Origin: an uncultured Prevotella sp.
Lineage (GTDB): Bacteria; Bacteroidota; Bacteroidia; Bacteroidales; Bacteroidaceae
NCBI GenBank assembly: GCA_900765465.1
Contig: CAAFRM010000102.1
Span: forward strand, 1-9,211
DNA length: 9,211 nt
Reading direction: 5' to 3'
Every line of letters begins with the position of its first letter. Position 1 is the first letter of the stretch. The translations under genes were made by a program, and so were the position numbers. A model generated the notes under the pieces. It ran no database searches and was not told the DNA's origin. It was given only the letters and a program-made list of their open reading frames with translations. This document shows positions 1 to 5,959 of this stretch, piece by piece.

Positions 1-479
1 AGTGGTTGCTTGTTGTTTTTAAAGATGATGTTCATAAGTGAATAAACAGAACCGCAAACCACGAGATTAATATGAGCTTCCTGTTTGTTTAAATCCCATA
101 TCTTTTGCATATCTGAAAAGATAGATGGATTAACCCGCTTGAAATCTTGAAATTCGTCAATGACGAGAGTGATTGGACGAATCTTAGATAGTTGAAGCAG
201 ATATTTAAAGATATCTGCAAAGCGTGTTACTTCGCCGAGGATAGGAAGCTGAAGTTTGTTCGTCATCTCTTCAATAAAATCTTTGCAGAGTTCTGCTTCT
301 GATTTTCTTGCAACAAAGAAGTATAGCATATCCTGAACATCCTCGTATGCTTTTATCAATAAGGATGTCTTTCCGCTACGTCGGCGTCCTGTTACGATTG
401 TAAAACGAGCCGTTTGCAAAGATAGATTTCTTATCTCTTGCAATTCTTTTATTTCGTTTTGTCTTCCGAAGAACTTCAT
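1..479 (-). CDS. AAA-type ATP-binding protein, archaeal ATPase/DUF234-like (5' part)
   Basis: The first 159 codons of a P-loop ATPase are present and the rest lies beyond the left edge. The ATG at 477-479 begins MKFFGRQNEIKEL, the usual opening of this family (FxGRxxEl). Walker A is GRRRSGKTS at residues 31-39, Walker B is LVIDEFQ at about 105-111, and a sensor-1-like VCGS follows at 141-144, then the S-LM-I-F segment typical of archaeal-type ATPases (PF01637), many of which carry a C-terminal DUF234 nuclease-like domain. That domain cannot be seen here. These proteins are common in many copies in Bacteroidota genomes and their cellular role is poorly known; nucleotide binding is secure, function is not. 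The gene is AT-richer than the housekeeping genes to the right. Its promoter region carries duplicated operator-like repeats, so regulation is probably tight. Confidence 0.85.
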   Translation of the reverse strand, partial: MKFFGRQNEIKELQEIRNLSLQTARFTIVTGRRRSGKTSLLIKAYEDVQDMLYFFVARKSEAELCKDFIEEMTNKLQLPILGEVTRFADIFKYLLQLSKIRPITLVIDEFQDFKRVNPSIFSDMQKIWDLNKQEAHINLVVCGSVYSLMNIIFKNNKQP

Positions 480-507
480 TTTTTATAGTTTCTTTTTTAA
501 TGTTATT

Positions 508-542
508 TTCGAAACCGCCGTTTCCGAAATAGCGGTTTCGAA
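508..542. promoter_or_regulatory. Inverted repeat, probable operator or leader hairpin
   Basis: Perfect 11-bp arms, TTCGAAACCGC at 508-518 and GCGGTTTCGAA at 532-542, flank a 13-nt spacer that itself contains TTTCCGAAA. The dyad lies just downstream of the predicted -7 box of the ATPase gene. A repressor bound here would block initiation; as RNA it would form a stem-loop at the 5' end of the leader. The sequence does not decide between these. Confidence 0.55.
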
Positions 543-548
543 TGCAAA
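520..548. repeat. Operator-like direct repeat, copy 1 of 2
   Basis: A 29-bp unit beginning GTTTCCGAAATAGC and ending GGTTTCGAATGCAAA. It matches the unit at 624-652 at 27 of 29 positions. The unit joins a TTTCCGAAA element, a GGTTTCGAA element and, at its right end, the complement of the TTTG of the -7 box, so on the minus strand the repeat starts at the promoter and runs into the transcribed leader. Confidence 0.7.
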
Positions 549-552
549 GTTA
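545..552 (-). promoter_or_regulatory. -7 box of the ATPase gene promoter
   Basis: Read on the minus strand the sequence is TAACTTTG followed by CA, a perfect match to the Bacteroidota TAnnTTTG -7 element. The expected -33 TTTG about 20 nt upstream is not clear, so the promoter may need an activator or be weak. Transcription would start near 538-541, giving a leader of about 60 nt to the ATG at 479 and placing the inverted repeat 508-542 at the very start of the transcript. Confidence 0.55.
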
Positions 553-623
553 ATAAAAAAAACTGAATATCAGCATATTTGCTTATCAATTTAAGCTTTT
601 TTATTTGTTTGAACATTATTGAT

Positions 624-652
624 GTTTCCGAAATAGTGGTTTCGAATACAAA
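624..652. repeat. Operator-like direct repeat, copy 2 of 2
   Basis: Second copy of the 29-bp unit, beginning GTTTCCGAAATAGT and ending GGTTTCGAATACAAA. The two differences from copy 1 are C to T and G to A. The copies start 104 bp apart. On the minus strand this copy also begins with TTTG, but the preceding bases (AATA) do not give a full TAnnTTTG, so a second upstream promoter is possible but not shown. Confidence 0.7.
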
Positions 653-745
653 TATTTCGTCAAGGATAAACCAACTCATAATTGGTACTTCTGTCTTCCC
701 CTCCAGTCGGTTTCAATTCAGAATGCTTGTTTAAAAGTAATCAGG

Positions 746-910
746 ATGTATTATGAAAGGGAAAAGAAACTGCAGTGACCATATTGTAAATATAACTCTG
801 AATTTTATTTCTCCGGTTCAAACAACAGAAAAATGAGGGAAGAAGAGATGTTGGCTTTTCCCTTAAGGAAAAATAAAAATATCCTTAAGGGAAAAAATAT
901 TTTTCCTTAA
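746..910 (+). pseudogene. Possible decayed zinc-ribbon ORF (weak)
   Basis: From the ATG at 746 the frame reads MYYEREKKLQ, a TGA stop at 776-778, then PYCKYNSEFYFSGSNN and on to a TAA at 908-910. If the TGA was once a cysteine codon (TGT or TGC), the join would read QCPYCKYNSEFYFSG, which resembles the CPxC zinc ribbon at the N terminus of some transposases and other DNA-binding proteins. The end of the frame runs into the 22-bp palindrome array and cannot be original coding sequence. This rests on one short motif and could be chance. Confidence 0.15.
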
Positions 911-935
911 GGGAAAGTTTTTCTTTCCTTAAGGG
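861..935. repeat. Four CCTTAAGG palindromes at exact 22-bp spacing
   Basis: The 8-bp palindrome CCTTAAGG occurs at 861, 883, 905 and 927, each start exactly 22 bp after the last, separated by 14 nt of A/T-rich sequence. The last three copies read CCTTAAGGG and the first is CCCTTAAGG. Neighbouring copies can pair: copies 2 and 3 plus the A and T runs between them form a near-perfect 30-bp inverted repeat, and copies 3 and 4 pair through AAAG/CTTT. The array begins about 90 nt beyond the hppA stop codon on the hppA transcript side and may serve as a compound terminator. The regular two-helical-turn spacing also suits cooperative protein binding. Confidence 0.75.
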
Positions 936-1021
936 TAGTTTTTTAGTATAGAAACTTTGTAAAGTTATTTACTAAAGCGTTCAAAATCTTCTCCTGTGTT
1001 TTAAGACCTTAAACCTCAGTC

Positions 1022-3226
1022 TTACAGGAAGGCAATGGTCAAACCTGCCATCACGATACTTACCATCGACATCAGCTTGATGAGGATATTGAGAGATGGA
1101 CCCGAGGTATCCTTGAACGGATCACCAACGGTATCACCTACAATCGTAGCCTTGTGATTCTCACTACCCTTGCCTCCGAAGTTGTCCTCCTCTATCATCT
1201 TCTTGGCATTATCCCAGGCACCACCGGAGTTAGACATAAAGACGGCAAGCGTGAAGCCGGCTGCAAGTCCGCCCGTAAGAAGACCCAAGACTCCGGCTAC
1301 TCCCAAAACCAGACCTACTACTATCGGAATGATGATGGCAAGAAGAGACGGGATAATCATCTCACGCTGAGCACTTCGCGTACTGATCTCCACACATCTT
1401 CCATAATCAGGCGTAGCCTTGCCCTCAAGGATTCCCTTGATCTCACGGAACTGGCGACGAACTTCCTGAACCATAGATTCAGCCGCACGACCTACAGCTC
1501 CCATCGTCAGTCCACAGAACAGGAAGGCTGCCATCGCTCCCAGGAAAGCACCCACCAGCACCTTCGGATTGATGAGATTCACCTGGAAGAAATTGATGAA
1601 ATCGATGGTAGTGGCATTCGATGGGTCAAAGATGTTTCCGGCTGCATCCACATACTGCTTGCCATTCTCTACCGCACGAATCATGGCTATCTTGATTTCC
1701 TCAATGTAAGATGCAAGAAGCGCCAAAGCAGTAAGGGCTGCAGAACCGATGGCAAAGCCTTTACCTGTGGCAGCAGTGGTATTGCCAAGTGCATCGAGTG
1801 CATCGGTACGTTCACGCACCTCCTTACCCAGTCCGCTCATCTCCGCATTACCTCCGGCATTGTCGGCAATAGGACCGTAAGCATCCGTTGCCAGGGTGAT
1901 ACCCAACGTTGACAGCATACCCACGGCTGCAATACCTATGCCATAAAGCCCTACGCTGATAGACTTGGCTGAAAGCGACATATCAAAGCCATTGGCACAG
2001 AGATAGCTGAGCATGATGGCTACGGAGATGGTAACCACAGGCACCATGGTAGAGATCATTCCCGTTCCTATTCCCTTGATAATCACCGTGGCAGGACCCG
2101 TCTCTGATGCCTCGGCAATCTTCTGGGTTGGTCGGTAGCTCTGCGAAGTATAAAACTCCGTAGCCTGACCGATGATGACACCAGCTACCAATCCACTGAT
2201 GACAGAGAATGAGAGTCCGAGCCAGTTCTCGATACCAAGGAGATATAATATAATAAAGGTAGCCACGGCGATAAGACCGGCACTGACATTGGTACCTAAT
2301 CCCAGGGAATGGAGCAGATCCTTCATGGATGCGCCCTCCTTGGTACGAACCATATAGATGCCGATGAGCGAGAGGAAGATGCCGATGGCTGCGATGACCA
2401 TAGGAGCGATGACGGCACGGAGCTGCATATCGCCGTTCATGGCAAAGGCAGTAGCTCCCAGTGCGGCTGTAGAAAGAATGGAACCACAATAGCTCTCGTA
2501 AAGGTCGGCACCCATTCCGGCAACATCACCCACATTATCTCCTACATTATCGGCAATGGTAGCCGGATTCCGGGGATCATCTTCAGGGATGTTCGCCTCC
2601 ACCTTACCCACTAGGTCGGCTCCCACATCGGCTGCCTTGGTATAGATGCCTCCACCTACTCGGGCAAAGAGAGCCTGGGTAGAAGCACCCATGCCGAAGG
2701 TAAGCATTGTGGTGGTGATGGTAACGAGGGCGGTTGCCTCGCCGGCATATACGGCGTTCAGAACAACAAACCAGATGGCGATATCGAGCAGACCGAGTCC
2801 TACCACGACAAGTCCCATCACGGCACCGCTGCGGAAGGCTATCTTCAATCCCTTGTCAAGTCCTGTACGAGCCCCATGAGCTGTACGAGCCGAAGCATAG
2901 GTAGCCGTCTTCATACCGAAGAAGCCTGCCAGTCCGGAGAAGAGACCACCCGTAAGGAATGCGAACGGAACCCACGGATTCTGCACTTTCAGTACGTAAG
3001 CCATGAAGGCGAAGACGATGGCGAGCACCACAAAGACGATGGTCACCACCTTGTACTGCTGCTTGAGATAAGCCATCGCACCTTTTCTTACATGCGCCGC
3101 AATCTCTTTCATTCTGTCGGTTCCCTCATCTTCCTTCATCATCGAACGGAAGAAGAACCATGCCATACCCAATGCTACAACGCTGGCTATCGGGATGAGC
3201 CAAAATACCAATGGAATGTTGTTCAT
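1022..3226 (-). CDS. hppA: Membrane-bound ion-pumping pyrophosphatase, K+-dependent, Na+ type
   Basis: A 734-residue multi-spanning membrane protein of the family's usual length (about 16 helices expected). It hydrolyses cytoplasmic pyrophosphate and pumps cations out across the inner membrane. Visible motifs are DVGADLVGKVE at 200-210, DNVGDNVGDVAGMGADLYES at 226-245, DAYGPIADNAGGNAEM at 448-463, GNTTAATGKG at 481-490, GGAWDNAKK at 668-676 and VGDTVGDPFKDTSGPS at 696-711, together supplying the acidic residues that bind Mg2+-pyrophosphate. Alanine 485 and glycine 488 fit the K+-dependent class, whereas K+-independent enzymes have lysine at the first. Glutamate 244 in DLYESY is at the Na+-pump position, so Na+ or mixed Na+/H+ transport is expected. 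The ATG at 3224-3226 fits the N-terminal helix. It is divergent from the MATE gene and has its own promoter at 3280-3311. Confidence 0.97.
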   Translation of the reverse strand: MNNIPLVFWLIPIASVVALGMAWFFFRSMMKEDEGTDRMKEIAAHVRKGAMAYLKQQYKVVTIVFVVLAIVFAFMAYVLKVQNPWVPFAFLTGGLFSGLAGFFGMKTATYASARTAHGARTGLDKGLKIAFRSGAVMGLVVVGLGLLDIAIWFVVLNAVYAGEATALVTITTTMLTFGMGASTQALFARVGGGIYTKAADVGADLVGKVEANIPEDDPRNPATIADNVGDNVGDVAGMGADLYESYCGSILSTAALGATAFAMNGDMQLRAVIAPMVIAAIGIFLSLIGIYMVRTKEGASMKDLLHSLGLGTNVSAGLIAVATFIILYLLGIENWLGLSFSVISGLVAGVIIGQATEFYTSQSYRPTQKIAEASETGPATVIIKGIGTGMISTMVPVVTISVAIMLSYLCANGFDMSLSAKSISVGLYGIGIAAVGMLSTLGITLATDAYGPIADNAGGNAEMSGLGKEVRERTDALDALGNTTAATGKGFAIGSAALTALALLASYIEEIKIAMIRAVENGKQYVDAAGNIFDPSNATTIDFINFFQVNLINPKVLVGAFLGAMAAFLFCGLTMGAVGRAAESMVQEVRRQFREIKGILEGKATPDYGRCVEISTRSAQREMIIPSLLAIIIPIVVGLVLGVAGVLGLLTGGLAAGFTLAVFMSNSGGAWDNAKKMIEEDNFGGKGSENHKATIVGDTVGDPFKDTSGPSLNILIKLMSMVSIVMAGLTIAFL

Positions 3227-3279
3227 AACGGTATAATTGTTTTTGGTTTATAAATCTGATTGTCAGTTGATTGATAATG

Positions 3280-3311
3280 CAAAAATAGTACTTTTATCCG
3301 ACAACTCCAAA
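3280..3311 (-). promoter_or_regulatory. hppA promoter
   Basis: On the minus strand, TTTG (3311-3308) is followed after exactly 20 nt by TATTTTTG (3287-3280), matching the Bacteroidota -33/-7 consensus TTTG and TAnnTTTG. Transcription should start near 3272-3276, leaving a leader of roughly 50 nt before the hppA ATG at 3226. Confidence 0.75.
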
Positions 3312-3346
3312 TAAAAGGAAGAAAAAATCTTTTTCTGAATGAAAAA

Positions 3347-3378
3347 TTTGGTAGTTACTGAATAAAGCAGTAACTTTG
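3347..3378 (+). promoter_or_regulatory. MATE transporter gene promoter
   Basis: TTTG at 3347-3350 and TAACTTTG at 3371-3378 are separated by 20 nt, a perfect Bacteroidota promoter followed by CA. The start would be near 3383-3386, giving a leader of about 70 nt. The -33 box lies 36 bp from that of the divergent hppA promoter, so one bound regulator could touch both. Confidence 0.8.
3354..3374. promoter_or_regulatory. Perfect inverted repeat inside the MATE promoter, candidate operator
   Basis: GTTACTG (3354-3360), a 7-nt spacer AATAAAG, and CAGTAAC (3368-3374) form a perfect dyad. It fills the gap between the -33 and -7 boxes and overlaps the first half of the -7 element. This is the classic position for a dimeric repressor site. 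No regulator gene is adjacent, so which protein would bind is unknown. The two-fold arm includes the TAAC of the -7 box, so part of the symmetry could be coincidence. Confidence 0.5.
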
Positions 3379-3455
3379 CACATCCAAACGGAAGTTCAGA
3401 ACATCAAGAAAAAGATTAGTAATTAAAAAGCAATATAAACAACCATAGTAAAGCA

Positions 3456-4796
3456 ATGACAATGCACAAGAAACATCATTACCGCGAACTGCTCTCGATA
3501 GGATTTCCTATCATCATCGGACAACTGGGAACCATCATCCTGGGATTCGCCGACACGCTGATGATCGGTCATCACAGTACTCCCGAACTGGCGGCAGCAG
3601 GACTGGTAAACAATATCTTCGGTCTCGTTTTTGTATCCTATATGGGATTCACCTACGGACTCACTCCTATCATCGGCAGACTTTACGGAGAAGAACGCAC
3701 CGACGTCATCGGTCAGAAGGTGCGCAACTCCTTCCTTGCCAACATGCTGACGGGAGGCATCTTCACCCTAGCCCTCATCCTGCTCTATCTCAATCTGGCA
3801 CATATCGGACAGCCGGAGGAACTGCTGGAGCTTATCCGCCCTTACTTTCTGGTGAATCTGGCATCGGTGCTCTTCATGGGAATCTTCTATACCATGAAGC
3901 AATTCCTCGACGGAATCGGACAGACCAAGGTGGCGATGTGGGCGATGATAGGCGGTAACATCGTGAACATCCTGGGCAACTGGGTGCTCATCTACGGTGT
4001 GGCTGGCTTCCCGGAACTGGGATTGCTCGGAGCTGGAATCTCTACCCTGGCAAGTAGAATCCTGATGGCACTGGCGATGGTTGGAATGGTAGTGACCTGC
4101 AGGAAATTCAGAACCTACAGTTATGACATTGTACACAGTTGCGTAAACAGGAAGGATTTCAAGGAGATGAACCGACTGGGCTGGCCGGTGGCTCTCCAAC
4201 TAGGTATGGAATCGGCTGCCTTTACGCTGAGTTGCGTGATGGTAGGCTGGCTCGGCACCATTCCATTGGCAGCTCACCAGGTAATGATTACCATTTCCCA
4301 GCTCTTCTACCTCGTGCTTTCGGGTATGGCAGCAGCCATGGCCATCCGTGTGAGCCACTTTATGGGTCAGAAAGACTATGCCGCCGTTCGCCTCAATGCC
4401 TACGACGGATTCCGACTGAACCTGCTGTTCTCACTCTGCATGGGTCTGCCGGTACTTCTGCTCCGCCACCAGATAGGTGGATGGTTTAATGATAACGTAG
4501 AGGTACAGGCGTATGTAGCTACGCTGATTATCCTGATGATGGTTTATCAGTTTGGCGATGGTCTGCAATACACCTTTGCCAATGCGCTTCGAGGCATTGC
4601 CTGCGTGAAGCCGATGGTGCTCTATGCCTTCATCGCCTATTTCGTCATCTCATTGCCATTGGGTTATACCCTCGGTTTCCCTTGCGGCATGGGATTGCTG
4701 GGCATCTGGATTGCCTTCCCGTTCGGTTTGACCATTGCCGGCGAAATGTATCGGAGAAGATTTGAGAAGGAATTGAAAAAGATAGAAAAGAAATAA
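3456..4796 (+). CDS. MATE family cation/multidrug efflux transporter, NorM-like
   Basis: A 446-residue inner-membrane protein with 12 expected helices in two homologous halves, the normal MATE length. It would export cationic drugs or metabolites in exchange for Na+ or H+. The first helix carries FADTLMIG (aspartate 33), as in the FVDTxM segment of NorM proteins. LGMESAAFTLS holds glutamate 252, and YQFGDGLQYTFANALRG holds aspartate 368. The latter two correspond by motif to the cation-binding acidic residues of Vibrio NorM. AAHQV at 272-276 is another family signature. The C terminus is basic (RRRFEKELKKIEKK). The ATG at 3456 gives MTMHKKHH; the ATG two codons later is equally possible. The gene is monocistronic, between its own promoter and the terminator at 4804-4840. 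The exact substrate cannot be read from sequence. Confidence 0.93.
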   Translation: MTMHKKHHYRELLSIGFPIIIGQLGTIILGFADTLMIGHHSTPELAAAGLVNNIFGLVFVSYMGFTYGLTPIIGRLYGEERTDVIGQKVRNSFLANMLTGGIFTLALILLYLNLAHIGQPEELLELIRPYFLVNLASVLFMGIFYTMKQFLDGIGQTKVAMWAMIGGNIVNILGNWVLIYGVAGFPELGLLGAGISTLASRILMALAMVGMVVTCRKFRTYSYDIVHSCVNRKDFKEMNRLGWPVALQLGMESAAFTLSCVMVGWLGTIPLAAHQVMITISQLFYLVLSGMAAAMAIRVSHFMGQKDYAAVRLNAYDGFRLNLLFSLCMGLPVLLLRHQIGGWFNDNVEVQAYVATLIILMMVYQFGDGLQYTFANALRGIACVKPMVLYAFIAYFVISLPLGYTLGFPCGMGLLGIWIAFPFGLTIAGEMYRRRFEKELKKIEKK

Positions 4797-4803
4797 ATGT
4801 ACG

Positions 4804-4840
4804 AAAAAAGGCTCCTGCAAGTGTTGCAGGAGCCTTTTTT
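4804..4840. terminator. Bidirectional intrinsic terminator
   Basis: Perfect 17-bp arms, AAAAAAGGCTCCTGCAA (4804-4820) and TTGCAGGAGCCTTTTTT (4824-4840), enclose a GTG loop. The G/C-rich stem followed by six T residues on either strand terminates the MATE transcript on the plus strand, 7 nt after its stop codon, and the nusB-to-DUF5606 transcript arriving on the minus strand. Confidence 0.95.
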
Positions 4841-4865
4841 ATGTTATATGCTATGTTATTGATAC

Positions 4866-5315
4866 TTACTCAGCAACCTGCTCAGCACGATCATCTACAT
4901 TCTCACCCTCTGTTGGAGCAAGAGTAGCCTTGAAATCTGTGATACCATACTTAGCGAGGATGTTGTACCACTGGAGGAGCTTCTTGATGTCGCTGTCGTG
5001 CACACGGTCGCGATCGTAGTTAGGAAGAACCTCAGCGAAGTAATCGTGAAGCTCAGCAGCAGGAGCCTTCTTGTAGTTGAAAGAACTTGGCTTGCCCTCT
5101 TCCTTCTTGCTTACGCTGTCGAGTACCTCCCACAATGGCACCTCGTCTGCATCTGTGTACATAGCGATGTCACCAAGGCTGGTTACACGGTCTGTAGCGA
5201 AAGCTGGCACACGCTTGTGAGTTTCGTCGAGAGTCTCAACGATAAGAGTTCTGTTACCTCTTGATACCAATTTGTAAAGGCCTGGTTTGCCTGCAATTGA
5301 AAGAATTGTTTCCAT
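4866..5315 (-). CDS. DUF5606 family protein
   Basis: A 149-residue soluble protein with no signal peptide or membrane segment. The N-terminal 50 or so residues (ETILSIAGKPGLYKLVSRGN through AMYTDADEVPL) match the DUF5606 domain, a Bacteroidota-specific family of unknown function. The middle is charged, and SDIKKLLQWYNILAKYGITD looks like a small helical segment. The tail is acidic and low in complexity (PTEGENVDDRAEQVAE). It is the last gene of the cluster, 35 nt after coaE, and ends at the shared terminator. Linkage to coaE is familiar in this phylum but does not reveal a function. Codon use favours GTA/CGT-type codons much like rplY, suggesting good expression. Confidence 0.85.
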   Translation of the reverse strand: METILSIAGKPGLYKLVSRGNRTLIVETLDETHKRVPAFATDRVTSLGDIAMYTDADEVPLWEVLDSVSKKEEGKPSSFNYKKAPAAELHDYFAEVLPNYDRDRVHDSDIKKLLQWYNILAKYGITDFKATLAPTEGENVDDRAEQVAE

Positions 5316-5350
5316 TGTCTATTATAATCTATTTTTATTTTTTAATATGA

Positions 5351-5926
5351 TCAATTATCTGATGGATTGAGCAGATTGAGCAGATGCACTACCTGCGCTT
5401 CTACATCCCTCACCCCATCATTCACGATTTCATAATCCGAACGGGCTATCAGCTCTTCCTGCGGCATCACGGCATCTATCCACTGCTGCGCCTTCTCCTG
5501 AGAGATATGATCGCGCTGCATGATGCGCTGCAGACGAACGGCAACGGGAGCCGAGACACATACCACCTTGTCGAAATGGGTACGACGATGGAACCCACTA
5601 TCAAAGAGGATGGCACTCTCCATCCACTCACAGTCGCTCTGCTCGAAATCACGAGCCACTGCGGGATGCACCACATCGTTTACCGCCTGCTTGTTTGCCT
5701 CGCCTGTCAGGATAAACTGGGCAAGCACCGGTTTCTGCAAGATACCGTCGGCACTGTACACCTCCTCGCCGACCAACTTCTTCAAGCCCGCCTGCAAGTC
5801 AGCATCCTGCCTCATCAACCGCTTAGCCCCGGCATCGCAGTCGTAAACCCTGATGCCGTGCTTCTCCAGGATTCTGCACACATAGCTCTTTCCGCTACCT
5901 ATGCCCCCCGTTATAGCTATCTTCAT
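5351..5926 (-). CDS. coaE: Dephospho-CoA kinase
   Basis: A 191-residue cytoplasmic P-loop kinase that phosphorylates the 3'-hydroxyl of dephospho-CoA with ATP, the last step of coenzyme A synthesis. MKIAITGGIGSGKS gives Walker A at residues 7-14. VYDCD at 28-31 supplies the catalytic aspartate (second D, aligned with IDAD of E. coli). VVHPAV is the substrate-side HP motif, and RLQRIMQRDHISQEKAQQWI is the lid. Length is close to the usual 200. The reading frame extends upstream to a TTG at 5956, which would add ten residues, but the ATG at 5924-5926 places the P-loop where the family has it. It follows the YbbR gene by 33 nt. Confidence 0.95.
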   Translation of the reverse strand: MKIAITGGIGSGKSYVCRILEKHGIRVYDCDAGAKRLMRQDADLQAGLKKLVGEEVYSADGILQKPVLAQFILTGEANKQAVNDVVHPAVARDFEQSDCEWMESAILFDSGFHRRTHFDKVVCVSAPVAVRLQRIMQRDHISQEKAQQWIDAVMPQEELIARSDYEIVNDGVRDVEAQVVHLLNLLNPSDN

Positions 5927-5959
5927 ACCAATGAATTGTAAATTATCAATTATCAATCA

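Larger units (their letters stand above)
480..1021. other. 542-nt gene-poor intergenic region
   Basis: No convincing intact gene lies between the ATPase start and the hppA stop. The stretch holds, in order, an inverted repeat and promoter for the ATPase, a second copy of the operator-like repeat, a possible decayed reading frame around 746-910 and a 22-bp-period palindrome array at 861-935. A short palindrome, AACTTT-GT-AAAGTT, sits at 953-966. The region is strongly AT-rich. I see no tRNA or other RNA gene. Confidence 0.7.

Noticed and set aside
861..935. Short CRISPR array
   Set aside because: The repeated core is only 8 bp and the 14-nt spacers are simple A/T runs. No cas gene is near.
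1002..1024. TAAGAC/GTCTTA inverted repeat at the hppA stop as a terminator
   Set aside because: Only 6 bp with an 11-nt loop, A/T-rich, overlapping the stop codon and without a following U run on the hppA strand.
1154..1912. 252-codon plus-strand reading frame opposite hppA
   Set aside because: It lies wholly inside the secure hppA gene on the other strand, and its translation has no recognisable domain. It is an antisense by-product of codon use.
3383..3455. Riboswitch in the MATE gene leader
   Set aside because: Some MATE genes carry guanidine or other riboswitches, but this leader of about 70 nt is A-rich with no clear stem or known motif.
5384..5941. 185-codon plus-strand reading frame opposite coaE
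   Set aside because: It overlaps coaE almost completely and shows no known motif.
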